In this document: positions 12,479 through 20,847 of the stretch, piece by piece
How positions within the stretch are numbered: the first letter of the stretch is position 1
How the letters are laid out: every line of letters begins with the position of its first letter
Origin: Zanthoxylum bungeanum
Lineage: Eukaryota > Streptophyta > Magnoliopsida > Sapindales > Rutaceae
Assembly (NCBI GenBank): GCA_019454045.1
Contig: SKCR01047750.1
Coordinates: 23,856-87,855 of the forward strand
DNA: 64,000 nt
Reading direction: 5' to 3'
Notes under the pieces: generated by a model
Seen by the model: the letters and a program-made list of their open reading frames with translations, nothing else
Database searches by the model: none
What the model was told of the DNA's origin: nothing
Program-made: the position numbers and the translations under genes

Positions 12479-12813
12479 CACGTGGCAATTTGGATAAATG
12501 AGTCAATAATTGAGCTGATGTGGCGATGACATGGCGAAAGTGATTATCTGCACCGTAGGATTACGACACGTGGCACGCTGTGATTGGCTGATAATGACGT
12601 GGCTGACATGTGGCAGGTTGACTCGGTCTTCTGCTGACATGGCGATGATGTGGCTGACACGCGTGATGACACGTGTCGACACTTGGCGATGGTGATTGTC
12701 GGCACCATAAGATGATGACACGTGGCACGGTACACGTTAGTAGATCGGCTGTGATTGTGACACGTGGCACGGCGCACGTTAGCAAAGTCAAACTTCTCAT
12801 ATTCTGACACGTG
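12479..12813 (-). promoter_or_regulatory. Cluster of six G-box/ABRE cores in element C 3' LTR
   Basis: The palindromic core CACGTG occurs at 12479, 12567, 12670, 12719, 12761 and 12808. Four are flanked as ACACGTGGC or CCACGTGGC, which is the ABRE/G-box form bound by plant bZIP and bHLH factors. In the transcription direction of C the cluster lies about 100-440 bp upstream of the TATA box, where a U3 enhancer would be expected. Binding is inference. Confidence 0.6.
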
Positions 12814-13031
12814 GACCCGGCGCACGTTAGGCGTCGCGACGCGCCAATTTACAAAAATGCCCTTTTGTGTTTTTTTCACTGTTTTGGCCCCAAATCACCT
12901 CCAGAATGTCCTGAAACTTTATTTATCTACAAATTAACACAAAACACATCATAATATTCACAAAACTCTAGAAATTATACAAAATATTAAGTTAAATGAG
13001 TGGGAAATAATGATATAATTACCACTCATCA

Positions 13032-13043
13032 CACCCCCAAACC
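13032..13043 (-). other. Polypurine tract of element C
   Basis: On the minus strand, GGTTTGGGGGTG directly precedes the 3' LTR. It is the expected plus-strand primer of a gypsy element. Confidence 0.8.
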
Positions 13044-14346
13044 TAACATTTTGCTAGTCCTCGAGAAAAACACGAAATAAAATAACATAAAAATAAAATT
13101 AAGCTAAGCCACTTTCGTAGGGATCACGGTTGCATTTAGCGTATGCAACAAGCCTTTAAACCCCTAGGTGTCCCTAGTGGACGAGTTGTAGTCTCGTGAG
13201 GGTTTACAACAATGATACCCACAAACATTTTACAAGAGTAAAAAGATAGTGAAATTAATGCACAAAAAAGCAAAAAGACAAGAGAAAATAGAATAAAGAA
13301 GTTAGTGACTAATCAGGTGAAACTTCTACTCCAAGTTGCTAGTTGTTTTCTTTCTTTCTAAATTATCGAATAAGTATATTCTCCGATTATATTTACCATT
13401 CTCCATATAGACAGGAAACAAAATATTAATCAACTCATTTTTGCCCACAACAATCTCAAATGCAGTTGATAAGAGAGTAATATTTTTGTCCTAAAGTTTT
13501 ATCAGAATTCACACCTTTTTACAGCAATGGAATAATTTTTCTGATTTTTCTGATTTTTTTTCTTTGATTTTTTTTTTATATACAATATCTTCCATCTATG
13601 TAGTGAGTGTTGGGTCGGTGACTCCCAAACCAGTTGGCTTTAGGGCACCAGGTGTTAAGACACCCCTACGGACTTAATTACTCAACCTTCAGATATATAT
13701 ATATTTTGTAGCATCTTTGATCCATGTAGCGAGCTTTGGGCCAGTGACTCCTAAACCAGTTGGTTTTAGGGCACTAAGTGTTAAAACACCCATACGGACT
13801 TAATAACTCGGATCTCAGACGTTTTTTTTTTACTCCAATGCTTTTCATAGATGCTTCCTCCAATTAAACTAGAGCACTGAATATTACAAACTTTTCAATT
13901 ACAGCTCATGTCTTTATGTTTACATGCATGTTGATAATATCTGCCAACTGAGCATATGAAGATCCATTTTAGTCAGTATTATGGAGAATCACATATTAAA
14001 TAATTCAAAAGGAAATAAATAAAAATTAACTTGTTTCGAAAATGGGTTGAAATACGTATCAGGAGTGGGAACTCCTTACATAGCTATCTCTCACCAATTT
14101 CACATTTTTAGTCAAAATAAAAACAAAAACGCAAAATATTTTTGTAATTTTTGAAAAAATTTCAATTTTTTTGTATTTTTCGAAAAATTTTGGACTAAAT
14201 ATAAAAACAACACACAACTAAAAACAAGATACTGATCAACTAATTCCCTCCCCCAAACCTAAATGAGACATTGTCCCCAATGTCTTAAACAGTAGAAGAA
14301 GAGCTTAGAAGATAGTAACTGTTTAACTAAAATTCTACACAAAAAG
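13044..14346 (-). other. 3' untranslated region of element C
   Basis: No ORF is supported here. A segment of about 100 bp is duplicated imperfectly (about 13600-13690 and 13722-13815), each copy containing GTGACTCC, CCAGTTGG and TTTAGGGCAC. The stretch near 14245-14290 reads as an Athila-type 3' region, with CCCCCAAACC next to GACATTGTCCCCAATGTC, which can form a hairpin. Confidence 0.6.
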
Positions 14347-15000
14347 TCAAAGGTTAAGATCCATATTAATCTGATGCCTCTTACCACGATCGTCCTCGGA
14401 CCAATTTATCTTTGAAATGATAGGGTCAATTTGTGGTTCATAGGCTAAGATTTGGTCAATTAGATATGGAGCAGTTCTGGCAGTGAAGAGAAGTTTTTTT
14501 AAAAGTTTTGACACGAACCCATTTCTCCGGGCATCATCAAGAAACACACAAAGAAAATCATAAAATCCTTCAACGTTGTACAGTCCAAGCGATTTCTGGA
14601 GTATGTTCAGGTTCACCCAAGATAACACTGTAAAAATTTCCTCCAATGTACCCAAGCCACCTGGCAAAGCAATAAAAGCATCAGCACGGTTAATCATTTC
14701 TACCAATCGTTCAGACATACCTGGCACGATCAGTTCCTCTCCATTTGATGGTCTAATAAGATTTGCTTCTGCCAAGGGTTTTGGGATGATTCCCAAAACG
14801 TGACTGCCTCCCTCCTGTACAGCTTTTGAAACGATCCCCATAAGTCCAAGATTGCCTCCGCCATATACTAAGTGCATATTCCTTGCAGCTAAGACTCGAC
14901 CCAATTCTTGTGTTGCTTCTATGTATTGTGGCTTAACACCAAAACTAGTACCGCAAAACACACAGATGTTTTCAACTCGTCTTCTTGAAGTGGTTTCCAT
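14347..15000 (-). CDS. LOG-like: LOG-family cytokinin riboside 5'-monophosphate phosphoribohydrolase, carried by element C
   Basis: The protein is 217 residues, the normal LOG length, with no stop or frameshift. LOG enzymes release active cytokinin base from the nucleotide in one step, in the cytosol and nucleus. The nucleotide-binding start ICVFCGTSFG is at residues 12-21, VYGGGNLGLMG at 45-55, HVLGIIPK at 67-74 and the family signature PGGLGTLEE at 113-121. The usual MHxRKxxM motif reads MSERLVEM (95-102): the arginine is kept and the lysine is lost. The C-terminus has an added tail, DRGK...DLN, shared with the second copy. The gene is intronless, whereas host LOG genes normally have several introns. 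It lies between integrase and the 3' LTR on the element's coding strand. The start is set by alignment with the copy at 27213-27860. Activity is not proven. Confidence 0.93.
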   Translation of the reverse strand: METTSRRRVENICVFCGTSFGVKPQYIEATQELGRVLAARNMHLVYGGGNLGLMGIVSKAVQEGGSHVLGIIPKPLAEANLIRPSNGEELIVPGMSERLVEMINRADAFIALPGGLGTLEEIFTVLSWVNLNILQKSLGLYNVEGFYDFLCVFLDDARRNGFVSKLLKKLLFTARTAPYLIDQILAYEPQIDPIISKINWSEDDRGKRHQINMDLNL

Positions 15001-15042
15001 GTTTTACTCTGGATGTCTTCAAAAGTGTAATGATGAGTTGAA

Positions 15043-15060
15043 TTTATAACACCTGAAAAG
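15043..15060 (-). promoter_or_regulatory. Conserved TATA-like / splice-acceptor-like block upstream of LOG (element C)
   Basis: On the minus strand CCCTTTTCAGGTGTTATAAA lies about 45 bp before the LOG start. The aligned block before the other LOG gene reads TTTTGCAGGTCCTATAAA. The pyrimidine run plus CAG could be a 3' splice site giving a spliced LOG mRNA, and TATAAATTCA could be a core promoter. The sequence alone cannot decide between them. Confidence 0.45.
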
Positions 15061-15420
15061 GGTGAGTAAAATAATAGCACTAGTACCTGCCAATCGGACT
15101 TGTGCTTCAATTACCCAACGAATGTCATTAGGAACACCATGGATCGTTAGTAATCTCATTTGTTCCAGGCGAGCTTTGTAAACTTTCATCAGAGATTTTT
15201 TAGGGAGATAAGGAAATTACTTGTGAAGATTTGCGAGAGCTTCTTCCATCGTAAAATGACTTTACCTGCAAAAATTAAACACACAAAAATAAAACACACC
15301 AGATCACAATATATACACAAATTTCATGGGTTGCCTCACTGCTAGCGCTAAGTTTAACATCATCAGCTAGATGTGACTTCTCGAATGTTAGGCTGGATCT
15401 AAAAGTGTGACACTTTCTTT
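15061..15420 (-). other. Non-coding interval between integrase and LOG in element C
   Basis: No ORF is supported. Near 15325-15375 it holds GGGTTGCCTCACTGCTAGCG, a post-integrase landmark that has a counterpart in element H near 28588-28650. A further U-rich CAG, a possible splice acceptor, lies near 15268 on the minus strand. Confidence 0.55.
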
Positions 15421-16680
15421 TTATCGCTCAAATGATTCTCCCCAGTAGTTCTTGACACGCTGACTGTTAACCTTGAATGTTTCGTTGGTGTTGGGATCCA
15501 GTAACTCAACAGCTCCATATGGAAAAACCTGAGTGATCACAAATGGACCTGACCACCTTGATTTCAACTTTCCAGGGAAAAGTTTCAACCGTGAATTGTA
15601 CAACAACACTTGCTGTCTTGGTTCCAATTGTATGTGCACTATTTTTTGATCATGCCATTTCTTGGTCTTTTCTTTGTACAATCTGGCATTCTCATAAGCC
15701 TATAAGCGAAATTCCTCCAATTTGTTGAGTTGGTGAAGTCGTTTCTCTCCTGCAGCTTGTGAATCAAGATTCAACTTCTTCAGTGCCCAGTACGCCTTAT
15801 GTTTAAGCTCAACTGGCAGATGACATGCTTTCCCAAACACCAATCGATATGGGAAAATACCAATGGGTGTCTTGTAAACTGTTCGATAGGCCCATAATGC
15901 GTCATCCAGTTTTGTTGACCAGTCCTTCCTTGTTGATCCAACAGTTCTCTCCAAGATTCTTTTGATTTCTCTGTTTGAAACTTCAACCTGTCCATTTGAC
16001 TGTGGATGATAAGCAGTGGCAACCTTGTGAGTAACTCCGTATTTGTATAGGAGTGCATCAAAATATCTGTTGCAGAAATGTGAGCCACCATCACTAATAA
16101 TTACCTGAGGTGCTCCGAACCGAGTGAAAATGTTCTTTTTCAAGAATTTGATCACCACTTTTGAATCATTGGATGGTAGTGCAATTGCTTCAACCCATTT
16201 GGAGACGTAGTCTACAGCAACCAGGATGTACAGGTTTCCGAATGATGGAACAAAGGGTCCCATGAAATCTATACCCCACACATCGAATATCTCAACTTCC
16301 AGAATGTTTTGCAATGGTCCTTCATTTCTTCTCGAAATATTCCCCATTCTCTGGCACCTATCACATTGAAGAGCAAACAAGTAAGCATCTTTAAAAAATA
16401 ATGGGCCAGAACAAACCTGATTGTAGGACTTTGGCTGCAATTTTGTTTCCGCTGAAGTGTCCGCCATATGGTGATGAATGACAATGCTGCAAAACACTGT
16501 TGACGTCCTCATGTTGAACACAACGCCTCAGTAATTGATTAGCACAACATTTGAACATGTACGGCTCATCCCAGACATAGTGCTTGACTTCTTTGAAGAA
16601 TTTCTTCCTTTGCTGAGTTTTCCATTCCAACGGCCATTTTCCTGATACAATGAAGTTGACATAGTCAGCATATCAATGGA
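15421..16680 (-). pseudogene. Element C integrase (frameshift and stop)
   Basis: This is a gypsy integrase read from high to low coordinates. The zinc-binding HSSPYGGHF and CDRCQRMG motifs are present, followed by the core with [15 protein letters not shown] and a glutamate in [16 protein letters not shown], which gives the D, D, E triad. The C-terminal part KSRWSGPFVITQVFPYGAVELLD is a GPF/Y-type module. A frame change separates the zinc domain from the core near 16400-16520, and an in-frame TAG lies near 15700, just before the C-terminal module. Confidence 0.9.
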
Positions 16681-16708
16681 CATCCTGTTGTTTCATGGCA
16701 AACATCTA

Positions 16709-18600
16709 TTAATCTGGAAAAGTTTCTTTGATTGTAAGTTCTTTTCCAGCTGTTTCTCCATTCTCAAGCCTCGATAGATGATCTGCCACTTGGTTCTCTG
16801 TCCATTTCCTGTCTCTGATCTCCACGTCAAATTCTTGCAGAAGAAGTATCCAACGGATCAATCTGGGTTTGGCATCTTTCTTCGTGATCAGATATTTGAT
16901 TGCAGAATGATCTACGTAGACCACCACTTTGGGACCCAGCAGATAGGAGCGAAATTTGTCAAAAGCATCCACAACTGTGAGCAACTCTTTTTCAGTGGTT
17001 GTGTAGTTGAGTTGAGCTTCAGTCAAATTTCTGCTAGAGTAGTAAATGGTGCTGAAAATCTTTGCTTTGCGTTGTCCTAAAACTGCACCTACAGCAAAAT
17101 CACTAGCATCGCACATCACCTCAAATGTAAGGGTCCAGTCTGGTGCTACAATGATGGGGGCAGAGACCAGCTTCTGTTTTAAGATCTCAAAAGCTTCATG
17201 GCATTCTTTGGTGAAGTTGAAAGACACATCTTTTTCCAGAAGATTGCATAGAGGTTTAGCAATCTTGTAAAAGTCTTTGATAAATCTCCTGTAAAAACCT
17301 GCATGTCCAAGAAAACTCTGAATCCCTTTGACTGATGTTGGTGGAGGTAATTTCTCAATTGTTTCGATCTTTGCTTTGTCTACCTCGATTCCCTTTTGTG
17401 AGATCTGATGTCCAAGAGCAACACCTTCTTGCACCATGAAGTGGCATTTCTCCAAATTGAGTACCAGGTTGGTATCTTCACATCTTTGTAACACTTGTTC
17501 CAAATTTTGCAAGTAGTGGTCAAAAGAGTCTCCAAACACAGAAAAATCATCCATGAATACCTCCATACTCTGCTCCAGCATGTCTGAGAAGATGGCCATC
17601 ATGCAACGCTGAAAAGTGGCAGAGGCATTACATAATCCAAATGGCATCCTACGGAAAGCAAAAGTACCATAGGGACATGTAAAGGTAGTTTTCTCCTGAT
17701 CTTCTGGTGCGATAGCAATCTGATTGTACCCTGAATATCCGTCCAGAAAACAATAGAACTCATGTCCCGCCAGTCTGTCCAGCATTTGATCAATGAATGG
17801 TAGCGGAAATGGTCATTTCTCGTGGCTTTGTTCAGCTTTCGGTAGTCCATGCATACTCTCCATCCAGTCACCGTTCTGGTTGGAATTAGCTCGTTCTTTT
17901 CATTTGTGACTACAATGATTCATTCTTTCTTTGGCACACACTGCATAGGACTCACCCAAGTGCTGTCTGAAATGGGGTAAATGATGCCAGCATCCAACCA
18001 TTTGATGATTTCTTTCTTCACGACTTCCTGCATGATTGGATTGAGTCTCTGTTGATGCTCCACTGTAGGTTTGTACTCATCGTTCATCAAGATCTTGTGC
18101 ATGCAAAATGATGGACTAATGGCTCGAATGTCTGCTATAGTCCACCCAATGGCTCTTTTGTGCTCTCGTAATAATCTCAGAAACTTTTCTTCCTGCTCCA
18201 ATGTTAGTGAAGAAAAAATAATAACAGGTAATTCAGAAGAGTTTCCAAGAAATGCATACCTGAGATGGCTCGGTAGTAAATTCAGCTCCAGCTGTGGTGG
18301 TTCTTCAATCGAAGGCTTGATTCGATCTTTCTTTGGCAGTTCCAGGCTTTCCATTTGTGGTGTCGCTTTGAATCGGAATGGTTTGTCAAGGTAGTTGATA
18401 CATTCCAGGATTTCAACATCTAGCTCGTTGTCAGTCATGTTGGTGATGCAAGCTTCAAGTTTTTCCGTGGGGGTTGTATCAGTATCCTGAACGATACCAT
18501 CAACAACATCAATTCTGAAACATTCTTCTTCCTTTTCATCGCTCGGGAATTTCATGGCTTTGAAAAAATTGAAAGTAACTTCTTGGTCCTGAACTTTCAT
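16709..18600 (-). pseudogene. Element C reverse transcriptase and RNase H
   Basis: The N-terminal RT part (to CVPKKE) runs 18600-17920 and ends at a TGA. The same frame then continues to about 17800, where a frameshift leads into the long frame 17785-16709. The catalytic FMDDFSVFG is near 17530-17560. RNase H begins around [14 protein letters not shown] and keeps TTTEKELL and [22 protein letters not shown] closes the domain. One nonsense codon and one frameshift make the enzyme inactive as read. Confidence 0.9.
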
Positions 18601-19305
18601 AGTTAGTTCTCATTTTTGTACATCAATCACAGTTCGTCATGTCGCCAAGAATGGTCTTCCAAGGATGATAGGTACATCTTTGTCTTCTTCCATGTCAATG
18701 ATAATGAAATCTGCTGGAAGAATGAGTTTATCGACTTTGACCAGCACATATTCAACAACACCTCTTGGAAATACAAGCGTTCGATCAGCAAGTTGTAGTG
18801 AGACTGTGGTAGGCATTGCTTCTATAATTTGCAGTTTCATGTAAATATAAAAAGGCATCAAATTAACACTTGCAGCTAAATCACATAAAGCCTTACCGAT
18901 GTAATGTTCTCCAATGGTGCATGGGACAGTAAAACTGCCAAGATCTTTCAACTTTGGGGGAATTTTCCTTTGAATGATGGCACTGCATTCTTCCATCAAT
19001 GCTACTGTCTCGTAATCTCCCAATCTCTGTTTTCGTGAAAGAATATCTTTCATGAATTTGACGTAGCTGGGCATTTCTTCTAAGGCTTCTGCGAATGGAA
19101 TGTTGATATGCAGCTTTTTGAACACCTCCAGGAATCGAGCAAACTGCTTGTCCAGTTTGATTTTCTGAAGTCGTTGTGGAAAAGGTGGAGGTGGAGTGAT
19201 CTGATCTTTTTCTTTTTCCTCCATATGTGGAACTGCATCTTTTGGAACTTCCTCAATTGTTGCCTTGATTCCAACATCTTTGTTGATTTCAGTACCGCTT
19301 TTCAA
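18601..19305 (-). pseudogene. Element C protease region
   Basis: The aspartic protease shows LCDLAASVNLMP, in which the catalytic aspartate is kept but the usual DLGAS glycine is alanine. Next come LQLADRTLVFPRGVVE and VPIILGRPFLAT. TGA codons follow at about 18637 and again before the RT frame. The Athila-like wording is clear. Confidence 0.85.
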
Positions 19306-20560
19306 GGTGATGGCTTGACATTGCTCCTTCCATCGGTTCCTTGGATTTGGTTATGTGCTGTTGGGAAGATTTCCTGGCGGTCTGTAACTCTGAGCATTGG
19401 CCAGTTGTCCAATTTGATTCTCCAGTGCTTTGATAGAAGCTGATTGGCTCTGAAAGATAGCATCATATGCTGCTTGTTGCTTTTTGAACATCTCTGCAAT
19501 CCATTCTTTCATTTCTGGTTCTTTTTCATGTTCATGGCCTTTGTTCTGTTGCTGGAATCTAGGTGGTGGATAGTTCTTTTGCCCTGAATTGTTGCCCCAT
19601 GAAAAATTCGGATGATTCCTCCACCCTGGGTTGTAGGTGTTGGAATATGGATTGTTCCCCTGTCTATTGAAATTGTTGACAAAATTCACCGTCTCTTCAA
19701 GTAAATTTGGTTCTGGTACTCCTCCATATGGTGAACTTGTGGATCCAGTGGTAAGAGTCTCCATGAATTTGCATATCTGATCCAGTTTGGCGTTGACTGC
19801 TGTATTGGCTCCAACTTCATAAATTCCTGCAATTCTTTGGATCATGCTCATTTCTGTTGGCCACAAGGAATTGTTGTTGGCCATTTCTTCGATTAGGTCC
19901 CATGCTTGATCTTCTCATTTTGCCATTAAATCTCCTCCAACAGCAGCATCGATTGTGGTTCTCATCAGTCCAGAAAGTCCATTATTGAAAGTTTGGACTT
20001 GAAGCCATTTTGGAATCTCATGGTGAGGACATTTTCGGAGAAAATCTTTGTACCTTTCCCAAGCTTCGTAGAGAGTTTTCGAGTCTTGTTGTACATAGGA
20101 TGTGATTTCATTCCTCAGCTTTCCAGTTCTGGCTGGTGGAAAGTACTTTGTAAGAAATTTGGTAGCTAAAGTGTTCCAAGTTGTGATGGAACCTGCTGGT
20201 AGTGAATGTAGCCAAGCTTTAGCTCTGTCTTTCAAGGAGTATGGAAAAAACACGCAGTCTCATTGCTTCTTCAGCTTCTCGGTTGTAATTAAAAGTGTCA
20301 CAAACTTCCAGGAAGTTGCTGATGTGGGTATTAGGATCTTCAGTTGCTTTTCCCCCAAACTGTACCGACTGCTGAATCATCTGAATGCATGATTTGATGT
20401 CACACGCATTTGCTGGTAAATGAGGAAGTACAATACAGGAAATGAAGCCGTCGACCACCGGAATGGTTCTGTCTCGAATGGGTATTGGTGGTGCAACCTC
20501 CAAAGGTTCAGGTTCCATGTTGATAATTTCTTCTTGGCCTTCTCGTCTTTCCCTTCTCAA
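19306..20560 (-). pseudogene. Element C gag (broken)
   Basis: The gag begins near 20560 with an acidic/basic leader and IPVVDGFIS, then shifts frame near 20220-20255 into FFPYSLKDRAKAWLHSLPAGSITTW, the Athila/gypsy capsid signature. A TGA lies after DLMAK (near 19915) and a TAA ends the frame at about 19351. A glutamine- and asparagine-rich tail follows the capsid. It would form the particle of the element, but at least three lesions are present. Confidence 0.87.
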
Positions 20561-20732
20561 CTGTCTGATGGTTTTTCAATTTGTGGGTCAAGCGGTCGGA
20601 GTTCAAAGCTTCTTATTCGTCTCATGTAGTTTCTGATAACCTGAAACACAAGAAAACAAAAACAATAAGTAAAAAGAAATTAGATACAAGTAACGTATCT
20701 AACCCCAAAACTAATAGTGAAAGATAAATAAG

Positions 20733-20749
20733 TCCCCGGAAACGGCGCT
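20733..20749 (-). other. Primer binding site of element C
   Basis: On the minus strand this reads AGCGCCGTTTCCGGGGA, seven bases after the 5' LTR end. It resembles the tRNA-Asp primer site (TGGCGCCGTTGCCGGGGA) used by Athila elements, with a few mismatches. Confidence 0.7.
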
Positions 20750-20756
20750 AAAAACT

Positions 20757-20847
20757 TGACCGGTGCTTTCACACACGTATAATGCAAGCGCACGTATCGT
20801 TCAAGTAGTATAAAAAGTATCGATCCCACGAGGACTTAATACCTAAT
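20757..20847 (-). repeat. Element C 5' LTR, terminal piece left of H
   Basis: These 91 bp match the start of the 3' LTR (10962-11052). The rest of the LTR lies beyond element H, at 32569-34591. The last five bases, CTAAT, are the duplicated target of H. Confidence 0.92.

Larger units (their letters stand above)
10962..13031 (-). repeat. Element C 3' LTR
   Basis: It is a direct repeat of 20757-20847 plus 32569-34591. It contains an imperfect tandem array near 11880-12110 in which CCATATAGGCGGTA-like words recur about every 60 bp, and a G-box-rich promoter region (12479-12813). The LTR ends next to the tract CACCCCCAAACC. Confidence 0.92.

Noticed and set aside
12503..12879. Overlapping minus-strand frames rich in CHVS and RATCH words, repeated at 33994-34365
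   Set aside because: They are translations of the repeated ACACGTGGC region in the C LTR promoter.
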